In this document: piece after piece, positions 29,224 through 37,271 of the stretch
Numbering within the stretch: position 1 is the first letter of the stretch
Layout: each line of letters opens with the position of its first letter
NCBI RefSeq assembly: GCF_000017265.1
Contig: NC_011144.1
Coordinates: 3,698,001-3,762,000 of the forward strand
DNA: 64,000 nucleotides
Direction: 5' to 3'
Origin: Phenylobacterium zucineum HLK1
GTDB lineage: Bacteria > Pseudomonadota > Alphaproteobacteria > Caulobacterales > Caulobacteraceae
Made by a program: the position numbers and the translations under genes
Notes under the pieces: model-generated
Told to the model about the DNA's origin: nothing
Database searches by the model: none
Seen by the model: the letters and a program-made list of their open reading frames with translations, nothing else

Positions 29224-29883
29224 ATGACCGACGCACAGGCCTGGGCCGAAGAGACCGAACAGAAGCTGCTGGACGAGGCGCTGAAGCTCGCGCCCGCCGA
29301 CGGCTGGACACGCCTGATGGTCGGGCGCGCCGGCGCAAGGCTCGGCCTCACCCCCGGCGAGGTGGAGCTGCTGCTCCCCAACGGCCCCGCCGACCTCGCG
29401 GCGCTGCTCTCCCGCCGGCACGACGCCCGCGCCCTCGCCATCCTGGCCGACGTCGACCCCGCCGACCTGAAGATCCGCGAGCGCATCCGCCGCGCCTGCG
29501 AGGCGCGCATCGACGCGGCCGGTCCCGACGAGCCGGCCTTCCGCCGCTGGCTGGGCTGGCTCAGCCTGCCGCAGAACATGGCCCTGGGCGGCCGGCTCGC
29601 CTGGGAAAGCGCCGACGTCCTCTGGCGGTGGGCCGGCGATACGGCCACCGACGAGAACCACTATTCCAAGCGGGCGATCCTGGCTGGCATCCTGACCGGC
29701 GCCTACGCCATCCGGATCTCCTCGGGCCGGCAGGCGGCGCTGACCTTCGTCGACCGGCGGATCGAGAACGTCATGGCCTACGAGAAGTGGAAGGCCACGG
29801 GCGGGTTCAGGCCGGGCGCCTGGCTGGCCCAGGCGGCCGGGGCTCTCGGCCGGATGCGCTACGGGCGGACGCCGGGCGCCTGA
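29224..29883 (+). CDS. COQ9-family ubiquinone biosynthesis protein
   Basis: A 219-aa protein of the COQ9 family, lipid-binding helpers of ubiquinone hydroxylation with a TetR-like fold. An N-terminal helical region (ETEQKLLDEALKLAPADGWTR, cited as LLDEALKLAPADGW) resembles the degenerate HTH, followed by RLGWLSLPQNMALGGRLAWESADVLWRWAGD, of which AWESADVLWRWAGD and DENHYSKRAILAGIL are the family signature around 120-155. It diverges from rpsU and meets purK head-on 4 bases after its stop. Confidence 0.88.
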   Translation: MTDAQAWAEETEQKLLDEALKLAPADGWTRLMVGRAGARLGLTPGEVELLLPNGPADLAALLSRRHDARALAILADVDPADLKIRERIRRACEARIDAAGPDEPAFRRWLGWLSLPQNMALGGRLAWESADVLWRWAGDTATDENHYSKRAILAGILTGAYAIRISSGRQAALTFVDRRIENVMAYEKWKATGGFRPGAWLAQAAGALGRMRYGRTPGA

Positions 29884-29887
29884 GCCT

Positions 29888-30970
29888 TCAGCGCAGCGGC
29901 TTGACCTTGTTCACATGGCCCATCTTGCGGCCGGGCTTGGCTTCCCGCTTGCCGTAGAGGTGGATGCGGGTCTCGGGCTCGGCGGCGAGCTTGCGCCAGC
30001 CTTCGATCTCCTCGCCCAGCAGGTTCAGCATCTCGACCCGGGCGGCCGGCGCGGTGGGCCCCAGCGGCCAGCCGGCGACGGCGCGGATGTGCTGTTCGAA
30101 CTGGTCGACCTCGCAGCCGTCCTGGGTCCAGTGGCCGGTGTTGTGCACCCGGGGCGCGATCTCGTTCACCAGCAGCCGGCCGTCCTTCAGCTCGAACAGC
30201 TCAATGCCGATCACGCCCACGTAGTCCAGGCCTTTCAGGACCCGCGCGGCGATCCGCTCGGCCTGGTCGGCGAGCGCGGGCGAGGCGAAGGCGGGCGCGA
30301 GGCTGCGGCGGAGGATGCCGTTCTCGTGATGGTTCTCGGCCAGGGGATAGACGGCGGTCGCGCCGTCCCGGCCGCGGGCGGCGATCACCGACAGCTCGCG
30401 GACAAACTCGGCGGGCGCCTCGACGATCACGGGGACCCCGCCCAGCTCGGCGAAGACGCGGCCCGCGTCGGCGGCGTGCTCGACCCAGCGCTGGCCCTTG
30501 CCGTCGTAGCCCTCGCGGCGGGTCTTCATCAGGGCGGGAGCGCCGATGCGGGCGACGGCGGCCTCGGCCTCCGCGGCGGTGTCCGCCGGGGCGAAGGCCA
30601 CGGTCGGGGCCTGGTTGGCGTTGAGGAAGGTCTTCTCCTCGAACCGGTCCTGGGCGACGGCGAGCGCCAGGGGGCCCGGGGCGACGTCGACGCCCATCTC
30701 GGCCAGGCGGGCCACGGCGGCCGCGGGGACGTTCTCGAACTCGTAGGTGACGACGCTCGCCAGCTTCGCCAGCTCGGCCAGGGCCGCGGGGTCGTCGTAG
30801 GCGCCGACGATGGCGTGCGCGGCCACGCGGGCGGCGGGGGAGTCCGGCTCGGGCTCGAGGATCGCCACGTCGAAGCCCAGCCGGGCCGCCGCCAGCGCGA
30901 GCATGCGGCCGAGCTGGCCGCCGCCGAGGACGCCGATCACCGAGCCGGGCGGCAGGGGAAGCTCGGCCAT
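29888..30970 (-). CDS. purK: N5-carboxyaminoimidazole ribonucleotide synthase
   Basis: A 360-aa ATP-grasp enzyme of purine synthesis that carboxylates AIR with bicarbonate and ATP. The start SVIGVLGGGQLGRMLALAA is the purK signature, followed by VVTYEFENVPAAAVARL, KTRREGYDGKGQRWV near 160 and the metal-binding NEIAPRVHNTGHWTQD near 265. The start at 30970 gives the normal N-terminus. It begins 8 bases after purE, which makes the product's next step, so the two form an operon. Confidence 0.96.
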   Translation of the reverse strand: MAELPLPPGSVIGVLGGGQLGRMLALAAARLGFDVAILEPEPDSPAARVAAHAIVGAYDDPAALAELAKLASVVTYEFENVPAAAVARLAEMGVDVAPGPLALAVAQDRFEEKTFLNANQAPTVAFAPADTAAEAEAAVARIGAPALMKTRREGYDGKGQRWVEHAADAGRVFAELGGVPVIVEAPAEFVRELSVIAARGRDGATAVYPLAENHHENGILRRSLAPAFASPALADQAERIAARVLKGLDYVGVIGIELFELKDGRLLVNEIAPRVHNTGHWTQDGCEVDQFEQHIRAVAGWPLGPTAPAARVEMLNLLGEEIEGWRKLAAEPETRIHLYGKREAKPGRKMGHVNKVKPLR

Positions 30971-30978
30971 GGGGCTCC

Positions 30979-31473
30979 TTACGCGTCCTCGACGGTTTCG
31001 GGGATGCTCTCGGTCTGGCGGGCGGTGAAGGCGGCCACGCGCTCGGCGACCCCGGCGTCCGACAGCGCCAGAATCTTGGCCGCCATGATGCCGGCGTTCT
31101 TGGCGCCGGCCTCGCCGATGGCCAGGGTCCCCACCGGAATGCCGGCGGGCATCTGGACGATCGACAGCAGGGAATCCATGCCCTTCAGCGCCTTGGACTC
31201 GATCGGCACGCCCAGCACCGGCAGGTCGGTGAGCGAGGCGGTCATGCCCGGCAGGTGGGCGGCCCCGCCGGCGCCGGCGATGATCACCTTCACCCCGCGG
31301 TTCTTCGCCGACTTGGCGAAGTCGTACATGCGGTCGGGCGTGCGGTGGGCCGAGACGACCTTGGCCTCGTAAGCCACGCCCAGGCCCTCCAGCATCTCGG
31401 CGGCGTGGCGCAGCACGGGCCAGTCGGACCGGCTGCCCATGATGATCGCGACGGGCGCGGCGGTTGCGCTCAT
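30979..31473 (-). CDS. purE: N5-CAIR mutase
   Basis: A 164-aa class I PurE, which rearranges N5-CAIR to CAIR. Motifs are [19 protein letters not shown] near residue 9, [16 protein letters not shown] with the catalytic His near 45, and [26 protein letters not shown], of which [12 protein letters not shown] is the core. An in-frame extension upstream of 31473 is not family-like and is rejected. It heads the purE-purK pair. Confidence 0.96.
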   Translation of the reverse strand: MSATAAPVAIIMGSRSDWPVLRHAAEMLEGLGVAYEAKVVSAHRTPDRMYDFAKSAKNRGVKVIIAGAGGAAHLPGMTASLTDLPVLGVPIESKALKGMDSLLSIVQMPAGIPVGTLAIGEAGAKNAGIMAAKILALSDAGVAERVAAFTARQTESIPETVEDA

Positions 31474-31616
31474 GTCCTGGTCCCTGCCCCTCCGGTCCCT
31501 GGTCCGGAAGGGCGCGGAGTATAGGCGCCGGCTTTGCGCGGGCAACCAAGCACGGCTAGATTCCCCGAGGTTCCCCGGCAAGCGTTGATTCTGCTGGCGG
31601 AATCCGAGGATGGCCC

Positions 31617-32252
31617 ATGAAGATCACCGGAAAGACCACGGCCAGGCCCACGGAGCCGCTCGCGCAGATCCGCGAGCGCGATCCCGCCTCGGTCCAGGCC
31701 CTGCTCTCCGAGATCGAGGACCTGCGCGGCGAGGTGGGCCGGCTGAAGGCGCGGCTGACCGAGGTGGAGGGGCTCGCCGACCGGGACTCCTTGACCCCGC
31801 TGCTCAACCGCCGGGCGTTCCTCAGGGAGCTGTCGCGGGTGCGCACGTTCTCCCAGCGCTACGGCGCGCCGGCCAGCCTGGTGTTCTTCGACCTCGACGG
31901 GTTCAAGCGGGTGAACGACCGCTTCGGCCATGCGGCCGGCGACGCGGCCCTGCAGGCGGTGGCCGAGCGCCTGGCCGCCAACGTCCGCGAGAGCGACGTC
32001 GTCGGCCGTCTCGGCGGCGACGAGTTCGGGGTCATCCTGGCGCAGGCCGACCACGCGACGGCCGAGGCCAAGGCCGCCGCGCTCGCCCGCGCCATCGAGG
32101 CCACGCCCATGCGCTTCGGCGAATGGTCGGCGCCGGTCCGCCTGAGCTGGGGCGTGCGCCAGATCAGCCCGGAGGCCCCGGCCGAGGCGCTGCTGGCCGA
32201 CGCCGACGCGGCCATGTACGCCCGCAAGCGCGCCCGCCGGGCGGCCGGTTGA
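31617..32252 (+). CDS. Soluble diguanylate cyclase (GGDEF)
   Basis: A 211-aa protein. An N-terminal coiled coil (about 25-55, [20 protein letters not shown]) leads into a full GGDEF domain: [35 protein letters not shown] and the active-site signature [10 protein letters not shown] near 137. RESD sits five residues ahead of GGDEF, which is the product-inhibition site (RxxD), so the enzyme should make cyclic di-GMP under feedback control. There is no membrane segment or phospho-receiver. The coiled coil may dimerise it. It converges on a YdcH-like gene. Confidence 0.9.
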   Translation: MKITGKTTARPTEPLAQIRERDPASVQALLSEIEDLRGEVGRLKARLTEVEGLADRDSLTPLLNRRAFLRELSRVRTFSQRYGAPASLVFFDLDGFKRVNDRFGHAAGDAALQAVAERLAANVRESDVVGRLGGDEFGVILAQADHATAEAKAAALARAIEATPMRFGEWSAPVRLSWGVRQISPEAPAEALLADADAAMYARKRARRAAG

Positions 32253-32281
32253 GGCCCAGGCGACGATTTCAGGCGACGATT

Positions 32282-32497
32282 TCAGGCGATGATGTCGGGC
32301 GTCAGGTAGTTCTCGACCCGGGCGATCTCGTCCTTCAGCGCCAGCTTCTTGCGCTTCAGCCGGCCGATCAGCAGCAGGTCGGGCATGGGGATCGCCGACA
32401 GCGCGTGGATGGCGGCGTCGAAGTCGGCGTGGTCCTGCCGCAGGTCCTTGAGGCGGGCGATCAGCGCCTCTTCGGAGAAGGTCGAGTAGTCGATCAT
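32282..32497 (-). CDS. YdcH-family (DUF465) small protein
   Basis: A 71-aa, all-helical charged protein with the DUF465 core HALSAIPMPDLLLIGRLKRKKLALKDEIARV, of which LIGRLKRKKLALKDEI is the diagnostic part. The family function is unknown. It is last in a possible ubiX-TIGR02444-ydcH operon (14-base gap). A second, shorter member lies at 33686-33859 on the other strand. Confidence 0.85.
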   Translation of the reverse strand: MIDYSTFSEEALIARLKDLRQDHADFDAAIHALSAIPMPDLLLIGRLKRKKLALKDEIARVENYLTPDIIA

Positions 32498-32511
32498 GCG
32501 CGGGACCGATC

Positions 32512-32955
32512 CTAGCCCAGGGCCGCGGCCAAATCAGCCAGGACCCGCCGCGGGGCCACGGGGCCCCAGGCGGCGCTGGCCGCCTCCAGCGCCTCGAGCG
32601 CAGGCGTTCCGCCGCCTGTTCCCCCGAGGCCGGCCAGGGCCTGCAGCAGGACGCGCTCGGCATGCAGCTCGCAGGCCTTCACCTCGGTCCGTAAAGCCTC
32701 GCGGGCGTCGTCCGCGATTCCCGGCTGCGGCGCCTTGATCGCCCGTCGCGCCTGGCGCAGCGGCAGGACGGCGGCGGCCTCCCAGGCGCGCGCGGTCTCG
32801 GCCGCCCGTCGCAGCAGTTCGGGCCCGGACGCGCCGGCCCAGGCGGCCCACAGCAGCAGGCAGGTGTTCTGGCCATGGTCGTCCTGCAGGGCGAGGCAGG
32901 CCTCGGGGACGCCCGGCCGGCCGTAGGCCGCGAGGGCCCAGTCCCAGATGTCCAT
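32512..32955 (-). CDS. TIGR02444/DUF2390 family protein
   Basis: A 147-aa helical protein beginning MDIWDWALAAYGRPGVPEACL, with DDHGQNTCLLLWAAWAG at about 26-42, which is the signature of the TIGR02444 family. The function is unknown. It starts 3 bases after the ubiX stop codon and so is co-translated with it. Confidence 0.82.
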   Translation of the reverse strand: MDIWDWALAAYGRPGVPEACLALQDDHGQNTCLLLWAAWAGASGPELLRRAAETARAWEAAAVLPLRQARRAIKAPQPGIADDAREALRTEVKACELHAERVLLQALAGLGGTGGGTPALEALEAASAAWGPVAPRRVLADLAAALG

Positions 32956-32958
32956 GCC

Positions 32959-33552
32959 TCAAGCCTCGCCGGCGATGGGACCCACGCCCTCGCCCCAGCG
33001 CTTCACCGGCGCCCAGGAGAGGCCGAAGAGGTCCAGCGCCCGGCCCACCGACTGGTCCACCATCTCCTCGATCGAGGCCGGCCTGGCGTAGAAGGCGGGC
33101 AGGGGCGGGGCGATCACCGCCCCCATCTCGGCCAGCCGCACCATTGTGCGCAGGTGGCCCAGGTGCAGCGGCGTCTCGCGCACCATCAGCACCAGCGGCC
33201 GCCGTTCCTTCAGCGTCACGTCGGCGGCCCGGGTCAGCAGCGAGGAGGTCACGCCGGTGGCGATCTCGCTCATGGTCCGCACCGAGCAGGGCGCCACGAT
33301 CATGCCAAGCGTGCGGAACGAGCCCGAGGCGATGGCGGCGCCCACGTCGCCGACCTTGTGCACCACGTCGGCCTTGGCCTGCACCTCGGCCGGCGACAGG
33401 CCGGTCTCCTGCGACAGCGTCAGCACCGCCGACCGGCTGACGACGAGGTGGGTCTCGACGCCCAGCTCGCGGCAGGCGTCGAGGACGCGCAGGCCGTAGA
33501 CCACGCCCGAGGCGCCGGTGAGGCCCACGACCAGCCGTTCACTCTTGGACAT
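32959..33552 (-). CDS. ubiX: Flavin prenyltransferase UbiX
   Basis: A 197-aa enzyme that attaches a dimethylallyl group to FMN to make prenylated FMN, the cofactor of the decarboxylase UbiD in ubiquinone synthesis. Motifs are VVGLTGASGVVYGLRVLDA at the start, IVAPCSVRTMSEIATGV near 85, with the Ser/Ala-Thr-Gly substrate loop, and LMVRETPLHLGHLRTM near 120. It heads an operon with a TIGR02444 gene and a ydcH-like gene. COQ9 lies 3 kb away, but ubiD is not in the window. Confidence 0.93.
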   Translation of the reverse strand: MSKSERLVVGLTGASGVVYGLRVLDACRELGVETHLVVSRSAVLTLSQETGLSPAEVQAKADVVHKVGDVGAAIASGSFRTLGMIVAPCSVRTMSEIATGVTSSLLTRAADVTLKERRPLVLMVRETPLHLGHLRTMVRLAEMGAVIAPPLPAFYARPASIEEMVDQSVGRALDLFGLSWAPVKRWGEGVGPIAGEA

Positions 33553-33685
33553 GGCGCGAAGGTCCCCAACGTCCGGACAGGCGGCGAAGCTTCAGCTGCG
33601 CCGCCTGCAAACATATGTGATCTGACAGCGCCGGGAAGCGGGTGTTCACTCGTCAGCGGTCGAACAACTGAGGAGGCACTTCGCC

Positions 33686-33859
33686 ATGGCGTTAGATGCC
33701 CGGATCCGTGAACTCGGGTCCCGTCACCAGTCCCTGGAACAAGCCATTCAGGACGAGATGCGCAGGCCTCACGCCGACGACCTCAGACTCAGGGAGCTCA
33801 AGCGACAGAAGCTCAGGCTCAAGGAACAGATCGAGGCTCTGAGAAGCCAGATTCACTGA
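33686..33859 (+). CDS. Very small YdcH-like (DUF465) protein
   Basis: A 57-aa helical protein starting MALDARIRELGSRHQSLEQ and ending with the DUF465-like core LRLRELKRQKLRLKEQIEAL. GAGGAGG lies about 9 bases before the ATG, and a clear terminator follows at 33868-33900. It is monocistronic, which suggests a well expressed small protein of unknown role. It diverges from ubiX. Confidence 0.85.
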   Translation: MALDARIRELGSRHQSLEQAIQDEMRRPHADDLRLRELKRQKLRLKEQIEALRSQIH

Positions 33860-33867
33860 GGCGCAAG

Positions 33868-33900
33868 CGCCCTCGCCGCACGGCGAGGGCGTTTCGCTTA
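33868..33900. terminator. Bidirectional intrinsic terminator
   Basis: CGCCCTCGCCG-CA-CGGCGAGGGCG followed by TTTCGCTTAT. It lies between the convergent small YdcH-like gene and the DUF1013 gene and can serve both. Confidence 0.8.
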
Positions 33901-34599
33901 TCAGTCTTCGTCGCCTTCGTACTCGTCGGCGAAGGCCGCTTCGTCCTGCGCCTGGTCCTCGGGCAGGTCCGCGACGTCCTCGGATACGGCGGCGTCCGGC
34001 GCGCCGGTCTCGGACGCCGGACGCAGGGTCGGGCCGTCGGGATCGACGTCGCCGCGGCGGGCCGCGTCCTTGGCCTTCTTGTCGGCGGCCTTCCGGACCA
34101 CCGCGTCCAGCTCGAGCTGGGTGGCGAGGCCGAGGGTCACCGGATCCACCGGCTTGATGTTGGCGCTGTTCCAGTGCGTGCGGTTGCGCACCTGGTCGAT
34201 GGTCGCCTTGGTCGTGCCCAGCAGGCGGGCGACCTGGCTGTCCGGCACTTCCGGGTGGTTGCGAATGAACCAGGCGATGGCGTCCGGACGGTCCTGGCGG
34301 CGCGACACCGGCGTGTAGCGCGGAGCCTTCTTCACCGGCTTCAGCAGCTCGGCGTGGCGGCTCTTCTGGGCCACCATCCGGTACTTGTCGTTCTTCTCGG
34401 CCCGGTCGAGCTCGTCGCGGGAGAGCTGGCCGTTGGCGATCGGGTCGGCGCCGCGGATGTCGCGCGCCACCTCGCCGTCGGCGATGCCCTTCACTTCCAG
34501 GGGGTGCAGGCCGCAGAAATCGGCGATCTGGTCGAAGGTGAGCGAGGTGTTGTCCACCAGCCAGACGGCGGTCGCCTTGGGCATCAGGATTTGGGTCAT
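33901..34599 (-). CDS. trcR: DUF1013 protein, TrcR-type cell-cycle regulator
   Basis: A 232-aa member of the alphaproteobacterial DUF1013 family. Family members such as TrcR of Caulobacter associate with RNA polymerase and influence cell-cycle transcription. The start MTQILMPKATAVWLVDNTSL, LTFDQIADFCGLHPLEVKGIADGE (a helix-turn-helix-like segment near 20-43), and a second HTH-like segment HPEVPDSQVARLLGTTKATI near 115 are visible. The C-terminal ~50 residues are highly acidic (DEAAFADEYEGDED). A GC-rich hairpin lies just upstream (34623-34642). Confidence 0.82.
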   Translation of the reverse strand: MTQILMPKATAVWLVDNTSLTFDQIADFCGLHPLEVKGIADGEVARDIRGADPIANGQLSRDELDRAEKNDKYRMVAQKSRHAELLKPVKKAPRYTPVSRRQDRPDAIAWFIRNHPEVPDSQVARLLGTTKATIDQVRNRTHWNSANIKPVDPVTLGLATQLELDAVVRKAADKKAKDAARRGDVDPDGPTLRPASETGAPDAAVSEDVADLPEDQAQDEAAFADEYEGDED

Positions 34600-34622
34600 G
34601 GGGGCGTTCCCGAAACGAAGGC

Positions 34623-34642
34623 GCCCGGCCTTTCGGCCGGGC
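34623..34642 (-). terminator. Hairpin between the serralysin gene and trcR
   Basis: GCCCGGCC-GAAA-GGCCGGGC on the minus strand, an 8-bp stem with a GNRA-type loop, followed by GCCTTCGTTT. It could end serralysin transcripts or sit in the trcR leader. Confidence 0.5.
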
Positions 34643-34691
34643 GGTGAGGTTTCGTCATATAGGCCGGATCGCCCGGCCTGAAAACGGCCTT

Positions 34692-36347
34692 TTAAATCAG
34701 CCAGCCTGCGGGAAGGGACGAGAGCTGGACGTTGACCAGCACCAGCTGGTCGCCGCCGCCCATCCGCACGACCACGTCCGCGCCCATCTGCAGCGCCTCG
34801 TAACCGGTCCCGGCCAGCACGTTCACGCGGTCGCCCTCGGCGGCGTTGAAGTCCAGCACGCGGTCGAGCCCCGCGCCGCCGAACGTGTGGAAGAGGTCGG
34901 CGCCCGCGCCCCCCGAGATGGTGTCGTTCCCGCGGTCGCCGGCCATGTAGTCGTCGCCCGTCCCGCCGGCGATCAGGTCGTCGCCCTGGCCGCCGCGGAC
35001 CACGTCGTTCCCGGCGCCGCCCTCAAGGGTGTCGTTCCCGAGGTTGCCGAGGACGGCGTCCCCGCCCTCGTCGCCGAACAGGCGGTCGTTTCCCTGGCCA
35101 CCGACCACCCAGTCGCCGCCGTCGCCGCCGGAGACCGTGTCCTCGCCCCAGTTGCCGTGCAGGTCGTCGAACTCGGCGCCGCCGAACAGGCTGTCGTTCC
35201 CGTCCTCGCCGCGCAGGAAGTCCTGGCCCGCCTCGCCGTTCAGGGTGTCGCCGCCGACCCCGCCGAACAGCGCGTTGGCCTGGGCGTTGCCGTTGATCAG
35301 GTCGCCGCCGGAGCCACCCCGGGCGTTCTCGATCACCGCCCCCTTGGCGATGGCGACGTTGCCGGTCAGACCGCCGACGTTCGAGAAGAAGCCCTCGCGC
35401 AGGTCGATGAGCTGGTTCTGGCCATAGCCCGAAAAGTCCAAGGTGTCGGTCCCGCCCGCGTCCCAGACCGCGAAGACCACCCGGCTCGAGGCGGAGCCGG
35501 CCTCGAACCACGGCCGCTCCGCCGTGGAGTTGAACCCGTAGACCGTGTCGCCGGTGCGAGTGGTCCAGTTGGGCCCGTACTCGATCTGCGCGGCGGCGAT
35601 GTCGTCGAGCTGCGGCGTGGCCGGGTAGCGGAGGCCGTAGGACGCCCCCGTGTTGCTCTCCGAGAAGTAGCTCATCACCGTGTACTGGCGGCTGTCCTCG
35701 AAGTACTCCGCGTGCTGCGACCAGGTGAAGTTCGAAGTGGCGTCGGCGTCGTAGTCGCCGGGGTGCATCAGGCCGATGGCGTGACCGATCTCATGGACCA
35801 GCACGTGGGCGCCGTAGTTGCCGCTGGCCGGCGCCGAATTGTCCCGCGCGGTGATGTTGATCCAGACGTCCCCGGCCGCCGCGCTCCGCCCCGGAAAGGT
35901 GGCGAAGGCCGACGCCCCGTCCTGTCCCCCCGAGTAGTTCGAGAACAGCATCTGGGCGTTGTCGGAATAGGCGCCCTCGCCCGACAGGCCGAAGCCCGAG
36001 CGGACGAATCGGATGTTGGCGACGTCGGACCAGGCCTGCAGCGCCAGTTCGGTCTGGGCGATCTGCGCGGCGTTGAAGCGCGAGAAGCCCGTGGTGTCGG
36101 TGGGCATCTCGAAAGGCGCGTTCGAGCGGAAGGCGTAGCTGACCGTCACGGCCTGGCCCACCGGCCCCCAGCCGCCGTAGGGAACGCCGCTCACCGGATC
36201 GAAGCCGGTCAGCTGCTTGGCCGCCCGGTCGATGGTGAAGCTCTCCTTGCCGGCGGTCCAGCCGCCCCGCACGTCGGCGTTCAGGAAGCCCTGTCCGCCG
36301 GGCGCGCCGTCGTCGAGAGAGAATCCGGGATAGGCGTCAGTCGGCAT
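34692..36347 (-). CDS. Serralysin-type RTX metalloprotease
   Basis: A 551-aa secreted zinc protease of family M10B. The zinc site HEIGHAIGLMH is at residues 185-195 (His185, His189, His195; catalytic Glu186), and the Met-turn is in YTVMSYFSE. From about residue 330 to 510 there are many calcium-binding RTX nonapeptides (GGxGxDxLx). There is no N-terminal signal peptide, as expected for export by a type I secretion system using a C-terminal signal, which here ends in a hydrophobic tail. No type I transporter genes lie nearby. An ATG at 36347 with AGGG upstream is preferred to a GTG nine bases earlier. Confidence 0.9.
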   Translation of the reverse strand: MPTDAYPGFSLDDGAPGGQGFLNADVRGGWTAGKESFTIDRAAKQLTGFDPVSGVPYGGWGPVGQAVTVSYAFRSNAPFEMPTDTTGFSRFNAAQIAQTELALQAWSDVANIRFVRSGFGLSGEGAYSDNAQMLFSNYSGGQDGASAFATFPGRSAAAGDVWINITARDNSAPASGNYGAHVLVHEIGHAIGLMHPGDYDADATSNFTWSQHAEYFEDSRQYTVMSYFSESNTGASYGLRYPATPQLDDIAAAQIEYGPNWTTRTGDTVYGFNSTAERPWFEAGSASSRVVFAVWDAGGTDTLDFSGYGQNQLIDLREGFFSNVGGLTGNVAIAKGAVIENARGGSGGDLINGNAQANALFGGVGGDTLNGEAGQDFLRGEDGNDSLFGGAEFDDLHGNWGEDTVSGGDGGDWVVGGQGNDRLFGDEGGDAVLGNLGNDTLEGGAGNDVVRGGQGDDLIAGGTGDDYMAGDRGNDTISGGAGADLFHTFGGAGLDRVLDFNAAEGDRVNVLAGTGYEALQMGADVVVRMGGGDQLVLVNVQLSSLPAGWLI

Positions 36348-36481
36348 CCGTCGCACCCTAGCTGACCCATCCCGTTCAAATGCTTAAGGGAATGGGGAAA
36401 CACTCGCAATGCGGGCAGGCCGCGCCCTTTGCGCGCAGCCGCACTTGCGGGCCGCTCTATGTGGATGCGGCGGCGGGGAAG

Positions 36482-37231
36482 TCAGCCCGTGGCGGCTGCG
36501 GCCGGTTGACGCCCCAGGAGCCGCGCCTTGAGGTCGAGGGCGTCCAGGGGCGCGGCGCTCTTCACGTCGTTGTCGAAGTAGGCGTGGACGTCCAGGCCCC
36601 GGCTGCGCCACGCGGCGATACGCTCGGCCCAGGCGGCGAGCTCGGCCTCGCCGTAGCGGCCGAAGTAGCGCCCGCCGGGTCCGTGGCCGCGCACATAGGC
36701 CCAGGACGCGGTGAGCTCCCACGGCGCCGGCGCGTGGTGGTGGTCCGAGATACAGAGCGCCGCGTCGAAGTCCGAGAGGATGCGGAAGACCGCCGGGTCG
36801 TACCAGGAGGGGTGCCGGAACTCGACGGTCACCCGCCCGGGCGGCAGCAGCTTCAGGAATCCCGCCAGCCGCTCGTCGTTCCGGTGCAGCATCGGCGGCA
36901 GCTGCACCAGGGCGGGCCCTAGCTTGCGCCCCAGCGGCGCCATGCGGCCGAAGACCAGGGCGACCGGATCCCGGCAGTCGTTCAGCTTCTTGTTGTGGGT
37001 GATGAACCGGCTGACCTTCCAGGCGAACAGGAAGTCCGCCGGCGTCCGCTCGGCCCAGCCCTGCACCATCTTCTCGGACGGCAGGCGGTAAAAGCTGGCG
37101 TTGATCTCGGCCGTGTCGAACCGGGTGGCGTAGTATTCCAGCCGCGCCCGGTCCTTCACCTCCGGCGGATAGAACGGCCCGGTCCAGTCCTTGTAGACCC
37201 AGCCCGAGCAGCCGATGCGAAGCTGGCCCAT
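36482..37231 (-). CDS. DUF72 family protein
   Basis: A 249-aa TIM-barrel-like protein of DUF72 (YecE group). It begins LRIGCSGWVYKDWTGPFYP, with LEYYATRFDTAEINASFYRLPS near 30 and VTVEFRHPSWYDPAVFRIL near 133, plus YVRGHGPGGRYFGRY near 180. The function of the family is not established. It follows ribB on the same strand by 40 bases. Confidence 0.85.
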   Translation of the reverse strand: MGQLRIGCSGWVYKDWTGPFYPPEVKDRARLEYYATRFDTAEINASFYRLPSEKMVQGWAERTPADFLFAWKVSRFITHNKKLNDCRDPVALVFGRMAPLGRKLGPALVQLPPMLHRNDERLAGFLKLLPPGRVTVEFRHPSWYDPAVFRILSDFDAALCISDHHHAPAPWELTASWAYVRGHGPGGRYFGRYGEAELAAWAERIAAWRSRGLDVHAYFDNDVKSAAPLDALDLKARLLGRQPAAAATG

Positions 37232-37271
37232 GGCCGGGGAATGCCCGGGCCGCGGCGCCGGTTGCGGCAGG

